Positions 12,067 through 20,674 of a stretch of 64,000 nucleotides of DNA are shown piece after piece. The position numbers and the translations under genes are program-made. The stretch is from Rothia santali (GTDB taxonomy: Bacteria; Actinomycetota; Actinomycetes; Actinomycetales; Micrococcaceae), in the NCBI RefSeq assembly GCF_024199905.1, contig NZ_JANAFB010000003.1, positions 98,317 to 162,316 of the forward strand. The letters run 5' to 3'. Below the pieces are notes generated by a model. The model did no database searches, had not been told where the DNA came from, and saw nothing but the letters and a program-made list of their open reading frames with translations. Positions within the stretch are counted from its first letter, which is position 1. Every line of letters begins with the position of its first letter.

Positions 12067-12093
12067 TTAGCACCCTGAGTGCCAGAGTGCTAA
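12067..12093 (-). promoter_or_regulatory. CIRCE operator (HrcA site)
   Basis: On the plus strand it reads TTAGCACCC, nine bases, GAGTGCTAA. This is the CIRCE inverted repeat (TTAGCACTC-N9-GAGTGCTAA) with a single mismatch. It starts 4 nt downstream of the groES -10 box, where bound HrcA repressor would block transcription until heat stress. Confidence 0.93.
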
Positions 12094-12097
12094 CACG

Positions 12098-12127
12098 ACT
12101 CTATTCCGGGGATTAGCAGAGGGTCAA
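12098..12127 (-). promoter_or_regulatory. groES-groEL promoter
   Basis: On the minus strand, TTGACC (12127-12122), an 18-nt spacer, then TAGAGT (12103-12098). This is a good housekeeping-type promoter placed immediately before the CIRCE element. Confidence 0.75.
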
Positions 12128-12182
12128 GGCGAGTGCCAGCCCGCGTCGTCCGCCCGGCCGCCGCCCGGCGCGCGCGACGCGC

Positions 12183-12188
12183 TAGGGT
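12183..12188 (+). promoter_or_regulatory. -10 box for a leaderless transcript (methyltransferase gene)
   Basis: TAGGGT ends 6 nt before the ATG at 12195. Transcription would therefore start at or next to the first codon, and there is no Shine-Dalgarno sequence. No recognisable -35 box. Confidence 0.5.
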
Positions 12189-12194
12189 GAACCC

Positions 12195-13475
12195 ATGCCT
12201 GCCGAGTACACCGCCGACGAACTGGCCCTCCTGGACGGGATCGAGTACCGGGAGGGCGACGTCCTGGCCCTGTCCGCCCGCCTGCGGGACCGGGGCCTGG
12301 GCCCCGAGCGGACCGCGGACCTGCTGACCCAGGCCAGGCTGCGGGGCGAGGCCGCGGCCAAGTTCGGCGCGGCCGAGGCCGCCCGGATGCTGCTGACCCG
12401 CGACGGCCTGGAGCAGGCCACCCGCCGCGCCGTGGCCCGGCTGCACGCGCGGCGGTTCCGCGAGGCCGGGATCGGCTCGGTCGCCGACCTGGGCTGCGGG
12501 CTCGGCGGGGACTCGGCGGCCTTCGCCCGCGAGGGCCTGCGGGTGCTCGCGGTCGAGCGGGACCCGCGCACCGCCGCCTTCGCCGCCCACAACCTCGCCC
12601 CGCACCCCGCGGCCGAGGTGCGGCGCGCCGACGTCGCCGAGCTGGACCTGGGCGCCCTGGCCGACGCCGCGGGCCGCCCGGTCGAGGCCCTCTGGCTCGA
12701 CCCCGCCCGCCGCGAGGAGCCCGGGTCCCGCCGCTCCCCCGGCGGGCAGGCCCGGCGGATCTTCGACCCGGAGGCCTTCTCTCCGCCGTTCTCCCTCATC
12801 GAGGCGCTCGCGCGCACCGGCCTGCCCCTGGGCGTGAAGATGGGCCCCGGTATGGACCGCGCGGCGATCCCAGCCGGGGCCGAGGCCGAGTGGGTCAGCC
12901 ACCGCGGCGAGGTCGTGGAGCTGGTCCTGTGGTTCAACGCGCTGCGCTCCCCCGGCGTCCGCCGGCGCGCCACGGTGCTGGGCCCCGACCCCCTGGAGCC
13001 CGAGGTCCTCGCGAGCCTGGCCTCCGGGGACGACTTCGGGCGCGGCCCCGAGGCGCCGGTCGGCGAGCCCGGCGCGTTCCTCTACGAGCCCGACGGCGCC
13101 GTCATCCGGGCCGAGCTGGTGGACCGGCTGGCCGGGGCGACCGGCGGCCGCCTGGTGGACCCGCGCATCGCCTACGTCTTCTCGGACGAGGAGCACCGGC
13201 TCGACTGGGCCACCGGGTGGCGGGTGCTCGAGGCCCTGCCGCTGCACGCGAAGCCGCTCAAGCGCTGGGTGCGCGAGCACGGCGTGACGGACCTGACGAT
13301 CAAGAAGCGCGGGGTCGACGTCGTGCCCGAGGCCCTGCGGAGGCAGCTGCTGGCCGGTGCGAAGCGCGGCGGGGGCCGGGGGCGGCGGGGCCCGCTGGTG
13401 CTGACCCGCTGGGACGCGGCCGAGGGCGAGCGGCGGGGGGCCTTCGCCGTCGAACCGCTCGGGCCCGCCGACTGA
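12195..13475 (+). CDS. class I SAM-dependent methyltransferase with THUMP-like C-terminal domain
   Basis: 426 residues. The SAM-binding motif I is VADLGCGLGGDSAAF (about 96-110), followed by an acidic residue after the second strand (VLAVERDPRTAAF) and ALWLDPARR as a possible motif IV. The C-terminal part (KPLKRWVREHGVTDLTIKKR) resembles the THUMP-like RNA-binding domain of actinobacterial orthologues, which suggests an RNA substrate. The target base is unknown. It is transcribed away from groES and is followed by the GCS2-type ligase on the same strand, 109 nt on. Confidence 0.82.
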   Translation: MPAEYTADELALLDGIEYREGDVLALSARLRDRGLGPERTADLLTQARLRGEAAAKFGAAEAARMLLTRDGLEQATRRAVARLHARRFREAGIGSVADLGCGLGGDSAAFAREGLRVLAVERDPRTAAFAAHNLAPHPAAEVRRADVAELDLGALADAAGRPVEALWLDPARREEPGSRRSPGGQARRIFDPEAFSPPFSLIEALARTGLPLGVKMGPGMDRAAIPAGAEAEWVSHRGEVVELVLWFNALRSPGVRRRATVLGPDPLEPEVLASLASGDDFGRGPEAPVGEPGAFLYEPDGAVIRAELVDRLAGATGGRLVDPRIAYVFSDEEHRLDWATGWRVLEALPLHAKPLKRWVREHGVTDLTIKKRGVDVVPEALRRQLLAGAKRGGGRGRRGPLVLTRWDAAEGERRGAFAVEPLGPAD

Positions 13476-13584
13476 GACCGGGCCCCTCCCCGGGACGGGC
13501 GCCGCGTGTCCGCCGGCCGGACCGGGTGGGGCCGGGGCCCCTCGCGCGGTTAGGATGGATCGACCCTAATTGGAGGCCCGCCCC

Positions 13585-14736
13585 ATGATCGAGTTCTCTC
13601 GCTCCGCCCCGTCCACGCTCGGCGTGGAGTGGGAGGTCGCGCTGGTGGACCGGAAGACCGGTGCCACCCGGCCCGCGGCCGAGGAGGTCTTCGACGCCAT
13701 CGAGGCGACGGAGCCGAGCCTGGCCCACCCCGACGGCCAGGCACCGCACATCGCGCGCGAGTTCCTCGCGAACACCGTGGAGATGGTCACCGGCGTCGCG
13801 AGCAGCGTCGCCGAGGCCACCGACCAGCTGCAGGACCTCACCGAGAAGCTGCACGCCCTCACGGACCCGCTGGGCATCGACCTGTTCTCCGCGGGCACCC
13901 ACCCCCTGGCCGAGTGGCGGACCGAGCAGATCTCCGCCAAGGAGCGCTACCAGAAGGTCCTGGACCGCACGCAGTACTGGGGCCACCAGATGCTCATGTA
14001 CGGCATCCACGTCCACGTGGGCCTCGACTCCCGGGACAAGGCCCTGCCCGCGGTCAACCAGCTGGTCAACTACTACCCGCACCTGCTGGCGCTCTCCGCC
14101 AACTCCCCCTACTGGGGCGGGCACGACACCGGCTACGCATCCCAGCGCGCCATGATCTTCCAGCAGATCCCCACGGCCGGGCTGCCCTTCGGCTTCGAGG
14201 AGTGGCACGAGTTCGAGGACTACACCCGGGACCTGCTGCAGACCGGCGTCATCGACGAGCCCTCGGAGAACCGCTGGGACGTCCGCCCGGTGGCCCAGTA
14301 CGGCACCGTGGAGATGCGGGTGTGCGACGGCGTCTCGACGCTGGAGGAGATCGGGGCCCTGACCGCGCTCACCCAGTGCCTGGTGGAGGAGACCTCGCGG
14401 CGGGTCGACGCCGGGGAGCGCATCCCCGTGATGCCCCGCTGGCACGCCGAGGAGAACAAGTGGCGCGCGGCCCGCTACGGCATCGAGGCGATCATCATCC
14501 AGGACGCCCAGAACAACGAGCGCCTGGTCACCGACGACACGATCGACCTGCTGAACCGGCTGGAGCCCATCGCCCGCCAGCTCGGCTGCTCGGAGGAGCT
14601 GACCGGGATCGAGCGGATCATCGAGCGCGGCCCGGGGTACCTGCGGCAGCGCCGGGTCGCGAAGGACGCCGGGGGCGACCTCCGTGCCGTGGTGCAGGAC
14701 ATCACCGACCTGACCCGCCACGGCTTCCGGGACTAG
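13585..14736 (+). CDS. GCS2-family carboxylate-amine ligase (glutamate-cysteine ligase-like)
   Basis: About 383 residues, the usual size of the YbdK-type branch of GCS2. The N-terminus FSRSAPSTLGVEWEVALVD carries the family's ExE-type metal-binding start. GIHVHVGL and GTVEMRVCDG are the other conserved blocks. Members join an amino acid to the gamma-carboxyl of glutamate using ATP. Since this organism has the mycothiol enzyme MshA, the product need not be glutathione. ATG 13585 is preferred because GGAGG lies 8 nt before it; an upstream TTG in frame overlaps that site. Confidence 0.85.
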   Translation: MIEFSRSAPSTLGVEWEVALVDRKTGATRPAAEEVFDAIEATEPSLAHPDGQAPHIAREFLANTVEMVTGVASSVAEATDQLQDLTEKLHALTDPLGIDLFSAGTHPLAEWRTEQISAKERYQKVLDRTQYWGHQMLMYGIHVHVGLDSRDKALPAVNQLVNYYPHLLALSANSPYWGGHDTGYASQRAMIFQQIPTAGLPFGFEEWHEFEDYTRDLLQTGVIDEPSENRWDVRPVAQYGTVEMRVCDGVSTLEEIGALTALTQCLVEETSRRVDAGERIPVMPRWHAEENKWRAARYGIEAIIIQDAQNNERLVTDDTIDLLNRLEPIARQLGCSEELTGIERIIERGPGYLRQRRVAKDAGGDLRAVVQDITDLTRHGFRD

Positions 14737-14776
14737 GGGCACGACGCCGGGGCGGTCCGCCCCAGCGGCCGTCCGC

Positions 14777-16051
14777 TCAGGCGGGGACGCTGACCGTGGT
14801 CACCGGCAGCGACGGGTCCGCGGTGAAGCCGAGCCCGGTCGGCGGGACCCTGGCCGCCACGAGCCGGGCCCCCAGCGCCGCGACCATCGCCCCGTTGTCC
14901 GTGCAGAGCGAGAGCCGCGGGACCACCAGGCGGATCCCGTGCCGCTCGCAGCGCTCGGCGGTGAGCGCCCGCAGCCGCGAGTTCGCCGCGACGCCCCCGC
15001 CCAGCAGCAGCGTGTCGATGCCGTTCTCGGTGCAGGCCAGCATCGCCTTGGCGGTGATGACGTCCGCGACCGCCTCCTGGAAGGACGCCGCGACGTCGGC
15101 CGCCGGGACCTCCTCCCCGCGGGCCTCGCAGCCCTCGACGACGCGCGCGACCGCGGTCTTCAGCCCCGAGAACGAGAAGTCGTACCGGTGGCTGCCGGGC
15201 GCCTCGGCGCTGCCCATGTACTTGCCGGCGGTCAGGCCGCGCGGGAAGCGGAAGGCCTCGGGGTCGCCCTCGGCGGCGGCGCGGTCGATCGCGGGCCCGC
15301 CCGGGTAGCCGAGGCCCAGCAGGCGGGCCACCTTGTCGTAGGCCTCGCCCGCGGCGTCGTCGAGGGTCGCGCCGAGCAGCCGGACCGAGCCGGCGATGTC
15401 CGCGACCTTGAGGATCTCGGTGTGCCCCCCGGAGACCAGCAGCGCGCCGAGGCCCTCCGGCAGCGCGCCGCCGGACTCGGCCTCGGGCAGCCCGCCGCCG
15501 GCCAGCAGGCCCACCCCCACGTGGGCGACCAGGTGGTTCACGGCGTAGAGCGGCTTGCCGGTGGCCACCGCGAGCGCCTTGGCCGCGCTGACCCCGACCA
15601 TCAGGGCGCCCGCGAGGCCCGGGCCGCTGGTCACGGCCAGGGCGTCGACGTCGTCCAGGGTCAGCCCGGCGTCGGCCAGGGCGGCGTCGAGCGCGGGGAT
15701 CATGGCCTCGAGGTGGGCGCGGGAGGCGATCTCGGGGATGACGCCGCCGAAGCGCTCGTGCTCCTCCATCGAGGAGGAGACGGTGTTGGTCAGCAGCGTG
15801 CTCCCGGCGACGATGCCGATGCCCGTCTCGTCGCAGGAGGACTCGATGCCGAGCACGATGGGGCCGCGGCGGGACGCGGCCGGGGCGGCGTCGGCCTGGG
15901 CAGCTTCGGTCGGGGCTGCGGTGGCCGCCGGCGCGGCGTCGGGAGCCGGAACGGCGTCCGGAGCCGGGGCGGCGTCCGGAGCCGGTACGGCCTCGACGGG
16001 GGCGGACGCGGCGTCGGCCGGGCGCGGTGCGGTGGTCTCGGGCTGGTTCAC
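14777..16051 (-). CDS. tsaD: tRNA N6-adenosine threonylcarbamoyltransferase TsaD
   Basis: 424 residues. From about residue 61 it is a standard Tsa[19 protein letters not shown], the metal-binding [23 protein letters not shown] and [14 protein letters not shown]. It transfers threonylcarbamoyl to A37 of ANN-decoding tRNAs. The first ~60 residues are an Ala/Pro-rich low-complexity extension with repeats of the type [12 protein letters not shown], absent from typical TsaD. The GTG start overlaps the rimI stop (GTGA), so translation is coupled. It is the last gene of tsaB-rimI-tsaD. Confidence 0.94.
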   Translation of the reverse strand: MNQPETTAPRPADAASAPVEAVPAPDAAPAPDAVPAPDAAPAATAAPTEAAQADAAPAASRRGPIVLGIESSCDETGIGIVAGSTLLTNTVSSSMEEHERFGGVIPEIASRAHLEAMIPALDAALADAGLTLDDVDALAVTSGPGLAGALMVGVSAAKALAVATGKPLYAVNHLVAHVGVGLLAGGGLPEAESGGALPEGLGALLVSGGHTEILKVADIAGSVRLLGATLDDAAGEAYDKVARLLGLGYPGGPAIDRAAAEGDPEAFRFPRGLTAGKYMGSAEAPGSHRYDFSFSGLKTAVARVVEGCEARGEEVPAADVAASFQEAVADVITAKAMLACTENGIDTLLLGGGVAANSRLRALTAERCERHGIRLVVPRLSLCTDNGAMVAALGARLVAARVPPTGLGFTADPSLPVTTVSVPA

Positions 16052-16551
16052 GGTCGGGGATCGCCTTCCGGGGTCAGGGTCTTGCGCATGATCACGGCGT
16101 CGGCGCCGTCGGGGTAGTAGCGGCGGCGCACGTGGATCCGCTCGTAGCCGAGGGAGGAGTAGAGGCCCTCCGCGCGCGGGTTGTCCGCGCGGACCTCGAG
16201 CATCATGGTCGCCGCGCCGGCCTCGCGGGCCTGCCGGTGCATGCGCTCCATGAGCCAGCGGCCCACGCCGCGGCCCTCGTGCTCGGGGACCACGGCGATG
16301 GTCTGCACGTCGCCGGTGTCCCCCACGGCCATCATGCCCGCGTAGGCCACGACGACGCCGGCCCCGTCCTGGACCACCGTGTACCGCCGGGTGGGGTGCC
16401 CGACCTCGGCGAGGAGCATCTCCAGCGGCCAGGCGTCGGCGGGGAACAGGCGCACCTCGAGGCGGTGCACGGCCTCGACGTCGGCGAGCTCCAGCGGGCG
16501 GGCGGAGTAGCCCGCGGGCGGGGGCGCGGGCGCCGGCGTCTCCGGGCTCAT
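16048..16551 (-). CDS. rimI: ribosomal-protein-alanine N-acetyltransferase RimI-like (GNAT)
   Basis: 167 residues of GNAT fold with the acetyl-CoA site [15 protein letters not shown] and a C-terminal [20 protein letters not shown] typical of RimI, which acetylates the N-terminus of S18. It sits between tsaB and tsaD and overlaps each by 4 nt or less (ATGA/GTGA junctions), the usual actinobacterial arrangement. Confidence 0.9.
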   Translation of the reverse strand: MSPETPAPAPPPAGYSARPLELADVEAVHRLEVRLFPADAWPLEMLLAEVGHPTRRYTVVQDGAGVVVAYAGMMAVGDTGDVQTIAVVPEHEGRGVGRWLMERMHRQAREAGAATMMLEVRADNPRAEGLYSSLGYERIHVRRRYYPDGADAVIMRKTLTPEGDPRP

Positions 16552-17327
16552 CGGAGGGCCCGCTTCCGCGGGGCGGGGACGCGGGCGTCGGAGCCGCGCA
16601 GGTACAGCGGGGAGGTGCCGGTCGAGGCGGCGTCGAGGCCGGCGCGCAGCGCGGCCCGGACCAGGTCCTCGGCGGTGGGCTGCACGGCGTCGTGCCCGGG
16701 CAGCGCGGTCAGCGACTCGGGGTACAGCAAGGCTCCGCGGCCGGCGACCGGGGGCTCGGCCGAGGGCGCGGCCGGTGCCGGCTCGGCGTCCTCGGCCGGC
16801 TCGCCGTCCGCGGCCGCCGGGTAGAGGGCTGCGCCGATCTCCGCCGCCGGTCCCACCGCCGGGCCGGCCGCGCGGCGGTAGCCCTCCTCGAGGATCTCGT
16901 AGTCGGCCGCGTAGACCTCGCGGCGCCGGGCGTCCGTGACCACCCGCAGGATGCGGTGCCCGGCCGCGCGGGCGGCGTCGTGGGCGGCCTCCGCCACGGC
17001 GTCGAGGCTCACGACGCCGCGCACCTGCGTCCCCCAGGCCCAGGCCAGGGTCCGGGCGGTCACGATCCCGGCGCGCAGGCCGGTGAAGGGGCCCGGGCCC
17101 ACGCCGGTCAGGACCATCCCCAGCTCGGGGCCCTCGACGCCCGCGGCGCGGAGCAGTTCCTCCACGCCCGGGGCCATGACCTCCGCGTGGGACCGGGTGT
17201 CCTCGGTCCGGAAGGCGCCGAGCACCTCGACCGGGCCCGCGTAGGGCCGGCCCGAGGCGGCGGCGTCCTCCACGCGGATCAGGGCGCCGCTGGCGATGGA
17301 CGAAGTATCACAACCGAGTATCAGCAC
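16548..17327 (-). CDS. tsaB: TsaB, partner of TsaD in t6A synthesis
   Basis: 259 residues of the TsaB family (ASKHA fold): [17 protein letters not shown] start, then [19 protein letters not shown], and a variable Ala/Pro/Glu-rich stretch around 170-200. It is an inactive paralogue that dimerises with TsaD and is required for tRNA t6A. GTG start at 17327. A TAGACT box ends 6 nt upstream, so the tsaB-rimI-tsaD mRNA may be leaderless and start inside the tsaE stop region. Confidence 0.92.
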   Translation of the reverse strand: MLILGCDTSSIASGALIRVEDAAASGRPYAGPVEVLGAFRTEDTRSHAEVMAPGVEELLRAAGVEGPELGMVLTGVGPGPFTGLRAGIVTARTLAWAWGTQVRGVVSLDAVAEAAHDAARAAGHRILRVVTDARRREVYAADYEILEEGYRRAAGPAVGPAAEIGAALYPAAADGEPAEDAEPAPAAPSAEPPVAGRGALLYPESLTALPGHDAVQPTAEDLVRAALRAGLDAASTGTSPLYLRGSDARVPAPRKRALR

Positions 17328-17333
17328 CCGATC

Positions 17334-17339
17334 AGTCTA
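17334..17339 (-). promoter_or_regulatory. -10 box for leaderless tsaB-rimI-tsaD transcript
   Basis: TAGACT on the minus strand, 6 nt before the GTG of tsaB. The TAG is also the tsaE stop codon. The same TAGACT-N6-GTG arrangement precedes mshA (19352-19357). Confidence 0.5.
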
Positions 17340-17900
17340 ATGCCGCGCCGCCTCGAGCAGCTTCAGCGTGAGCGGGCCGGTCAGCTCCTCGCGCCACCGG
17401 GGGCCGTGGAAGCTCATGCGCAGGATCCGCGGGTCGGAGTCCTCCTCCGAGCCCTCGACCGTCGGGGCGCCGGTGCCCACGGCGCGCTCCAACTCCACCT
17501 CGACCCGGGACTCGGCGAGGTGCTCCACGAGGCCCCTGCCCCACTCGACCACGGTCACGGCGCCGTCCATCGAGTACTCGAGGTCCAGGTCGTCGACCTC
17601 CTCGGCGCTCCCGAGGCGGTAGGCGTCCACGTGCACCAGGGAGGGGCCGCCGGGGCGGGCGCCCTCCGGGTCGTTGCGATGCACCCGGGAGAGCACGAAC
17701 GTCGGCGAGATCACGCTCCCGGAGATCCCCAGCCCGGCGCCGAGGGCCCGGGTGAAGGTGGTCTTCCCGGCCCCGAGCTCCCCGGTCAGGATCAGGAGGT
17801 CCCCGGCCCTCAGGCTCCCCGCGAGCACGTGGGCCACGCGCTGGGTGGCCTCGGTCCCGTGCAGCTCCAGCACCGCGGTGCCCCGTGCCTCAGCAGTCAT
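17337..17900 (-). CDS. tsaE: tRNA threonylcarbamoyladenosine synthesis ATPase TsaE
   Basis: 187 residues. The Walker A motif is GELGAGKTTFTRAL, followed by SPTFVLSRVH and HVDAYRL, as in TsaE, the ATPase that works with TsaB/TsaD. The ATG start overlaps the last 11 nt of alr. It ends 9 nt before tsaB. The C-terminal third is less conserved. Confidence 0.93.
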   Translation of the reverse strand: MTAEARGTAVLELHGTEATQRVAHVLAGSLRAGDLLILTGELGAGKTTFTRALGAGLGISGSVISPTFVLSRVHRNDPEGARPGGPSLVHVDAYRLGSAEEVDDLDLEYSMDGAVTVVEWGRGLVEHLAESRVEVELERAVGTGAPTVEGSEEDSDPRILRMSFHGPRWREELTGPLTLKLLEAARH

Positions 17901-19307
17901 CGATCGACTCGTCCTTCCGCGCCGACCCGCCCACCGTCACGCGGTCCACGCGTGCGGAGATGCGGGTGACGATCTCGTAGTTGATGGTTCCGGCCGCGCG
18001 GGCCCACTCGTCGGCGGAGGGCTCCTCGCCGCCGCCGAACAGGACCGCGGGCGCGTGGAGGTAGCCCAGGGCGGGGTCGCTCAGGCCCGGCCGGCCGAGG
18101 TCGACGACGAGCTGGTCCATCGCGATCCGCCCGACCACGGGGTACGTGCCCGCCGGCGCCCCCGCCGGGTGGATCCGCACGGGCCCGCCGGTGCCGACCC
18201 GCGGGACGCCGTCGGCGTACCCCAGCGGGATCAGGGCCAGGGTCGTGGGGCGCTCCGTGCGGTAGGCGAGGCCGTAGGAGACCCCCTGGCCCGCCGGGAC
18301 CTCCTTGACGGCGTCGACCACCGTGCGCAGCGTCATGACCGGCCGCAGGCCGAGGTCCGCGGCGCTCGTCCCCTCGAAGGGCGAGAGGCCGTAGAGGGCT
18401 AGGCCGACCCGGACGGCGTCGTAGTACGGGCGCTCGACGCCGTCCGCGGGGGCGGCCCCGGCGGGGGCGACCCGGCCGCCGTCACCGGGGGCTCCGGCGG
18501 TGAGGACCCGGGCGCCGTCACCGGGAGCTCCGGCGGGGGCCGCGTGGGCGCCTCGGCCGCCGGGGTCCCGGTCCCCGGCGTCCCGGGTCAGCAGCGGGGC
18601 CAGCGTGGCCGGGGAGTTCGCGACGTGGAGCAGCTCCGGGCGGAGGCCGGCGGCGCGGGCGCGGGCGACGGCGTCGTCGAACCGGGCCAGCTGCTCGCGC
18701 GTCTCGGGGCGCTCGGGCTCGTCGGCCACGGCGAGGTGGGTGAAGACGCCGGTGACCCGGACCAGCCCCGCTCCTCGAGCGCCCGGGCGCGGGCCACCAG
18801 GTCCGGCCACTGCCGGGCGGTCGCGCCGTTGCGGCCCAGGCCCGTGTCGATCTTCAGGTGCAGGCGGGCGGTGCGGCCGGACCGCTCCGCCGCCTCGGCG
18901 ATCGGCTCCAGCTCCCAGCCGGAGACGCCGAGCTCGACGTCGTGCGCCAGCGCCGCCGGGAAGTCGGTCGAGGCGGTGTGCAGCCAGGCCAGCAGCCTCC
19001 CGCCGACGCCCCGCTCGCGCAGCCGCAGCGCCTCGCGCACGTGCGCGACCCCGAGCATGTCGGCGCCCGCGGCCAGCGCGGTGCGGGCCACCGCCTCGGC
19101 CCCGTGCCCGTAGGCGTCCGCCTTGACCACGGCGATCAGCAGGGACGGCGCCACGAGCGCGCGCAGGCGCCGGACGTTGTGGGCCAGGGCGTCCAGGTCG
19201 ATGACCGCGGCGCGCTCGCACGGCGGGCCGAGGGGCGCCGGGCCGGGAGACGCCGGGCCCGGGGACGCCGGGACGCGGACGGCCTGGGGATGTTCGGGGG
19301 TGGTCAT
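17890..19307 (-). pseudogene. alr: alanine racemase, broken by a 1-base frameshift
   Basis: The PLP-dependent enzyme that makes D-alanine for peptidoglycan. The N-terminal part (from ATG 19307) has the cofactor lysine block LIAVVKADAYGHGAEAVA and LKIDTGLGRNG. The C-terminal part, in another frame, has VRVTGVFTHLAVADEPE, GVSYGLAYRT and IPLGYADGVPR. The frames join cleanly if one C is added to the CCCC run at 18766-18769. A Gly/Ala/Pro-rich insert lies in the middle of the C-terminal part (about 18430-18590). Because alr is normally essential, a sequencing error is likely. It overlaps tsaE by 11 nt. A GAGAAT box ends 6 nt before the start. Confidence 0.88.
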
Positions 19308-19313
19308 GGGCCC

Positions 19314-19319
19314 ATTCTC
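19314..19319 (-). promoter_or_regulatory. -10 box for alr (leaderless type)
   Basis: GAGAAT on the minus strand, exactly 6 nt before the alr ATG. It lies in the 56-bp gap shared with the divergent mshA promoter. Confidence 0.4.
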
Positions 19320-19351
19320 TCATCAGCGGCGGGCGCCGGCGGCGGCTCGCG

Positions 19352-19357
19352 TAGACT
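19352..19357 (+). promoter_or_regulatory. -10 box for mshA (leaderless type)
   Basis: TAGACT followed after 6 nt by the GTG start of mshA. No ribosome binding site lies between them. Confidence 0.5.
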
Positions 19358-19363
19358 CGTGGG

Positions 19364-20605
19364 GTGAGTTCCTCGGAGTCAGGACGCGGCCGGGTCGTCC
19401 ACGTGATCAGCATGCACACCTCTCCCCTCGCCCAGCCGGGCCACGGCGACGCCGGAGGCATGAACGTCTACATCGGCCAGCTCTCCCGCGCCCTGGCCCG
19501 CGCCGGCGTCGGCGTCGAGGCCTTCACCCTCCTGACCTCCGCCCCCGAGGGCTCCGATGCAGCGCGGGCCGCGCACCGCACGGTCGAGGTCTCCCCCGGC
19601 TACCGCGTGCACGAGCTGTACCTGCCCGAGGCCGAGGGGGCCGGCAAGGAGGCCATGGCGGACCTCACGGAGGCCTTCGGCCGCGCGTGCGCGGGCCACG
19701 CCCGGCGGCTGCCCCCTCCCGACGTCGTCCACGCCCACTACTGGCTCTCCGGCCGCGCGGCCGAGGCCTACCTCGCCGCGCGGGGAGGCCGGGTCCCGCT
19801 CGTCTCCGTGCTGCACACCAGCGCCCTGGTCAAGAACCTGGGAGCCGGTCCCCGGGAGCGGCCGGAGCCCGAGGCCCGCGTCCGAGGCGAGCGCGAGGTC
19901 ATCGCGGCCTCGGCCGCCCTGATCGTGAACACCGAGGCCGAGGCCGAGCAGATGGTCCGCCTCTACGGGGCCCGTCCCGAGCGCACCCGGGTGGTCCCGC
20001 CCGGCGTCGACGCCTCGGTGTTCCGCCCCGGCCCGCGCCGCCCCGCGGACGGCCGCTTCCGCGTCCTCTTCGCCGGCCGCCCCCAGCCGCTCAAGGGCCC
20101 GGAGATCCTGCTGCGCGCCGTCGCCCTCGCCCGCCCCGAGGTCCCGGGGATCGAGCTGGAGGTCCGCGGCAGCGCCGGCGCCGGCTACCTCGCGGAGCTC
20201 CGGGAGCTGGCCCGCTCGCTGGAGGTCGACGACGTCGTGCGCTTCTACCCCGCGACCACGAGCGCCGACCTGGCCGCCGCCTTCCGGGACGCCGACGCCG
20301 TCGCCTGCCCCTCCTCCTCCGAGACCTTCGGACTGGTCGCGCTGGAGGCCCAGGCCTGCGGCGCCGTGGTCCTGGGATCCGACGTCAGCGGGCTGCGCGC
20401 CGCGCTGGACGAGGGGCGCTCCGGGATCCTGGTGGAGCACCGGGAGCCGGAAGCCTGGGCGCGCGCGCTGGCAGCCGTCGCCGCGGACCCCGGCCGGCGG
20501 GAGCGGCTCAGCGCCGCGGCGATCGCCCACGCCCACGGCCTGACCTGGGACGACGCCGCGCGTCGGACCCTCGCGGTCTACGCCGGCCTGCTCGAGGGCC
20601 GATGA
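19364..20605 (+). CDS. mshA: D-inositol-3-phosphate glycosyltransferase MshA
   Basis: 413 residues, GT-B glycosyltransferase family 4. The N-terminal HTSPLAQPGHGDAGGMNVYI is the MshA signature; the C-terminal domain has LFAGRPQPLKGPEILL and the nucleotide-sugar motif SSSETFGLVALEAQACG. It joins GlcNAc from UDP-GlcNAc to inositol-3-phosphate, the first step to mycothiol, the actinobacterial thiol buffer. The GTG start lies 6 nt after a TAGACT box. A phosphatase-family gene follows 69 nt downstream on the same strand. The pair interrupts the otherwise conserved minus-strand string alr ... nnr. Confidence 0.93.
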   Translation: MSSSESGRGRVVHVISMHTSPLAQPGHGDAGGMNVYIGQLSRALARAGVGVEAFTLLTSAPEGSDAARAAHRTVEVSPGYRVHELYLPEAEGAGKEAMADLTEAFGRACAGHARRLPPPDVVHAHYWLSGRAAEAYLAARGGRVPLVSVLHTSALVKNLGAGPRERPEPEARVRGEREVIAASAALIVNTEAEAEQMVRLYGARPERTRVVPPGVDASVFRPGPRRPADGRFRVLFAGRPQPLKGPEILLRAVALARPEVPGIELEVRGSAGAGYLAELRELARSLEVDDVVRFYPATTSADLAAAFRDADAVACPSSSETFGLVALEAQACGAVVLGSDVSGLRAALDEGRSGILVEHREPEAWARALAAVAADPGRRERLSAAAIAHAHGLTWDDAARRTLAVYAGLLEGR

Positions 20606-20674
20606 TCTCGCGGCCGGGAACCCCGACGAACGCCACGACCCCGACGACCCCCACGACCCACGAATGAGGAGACG

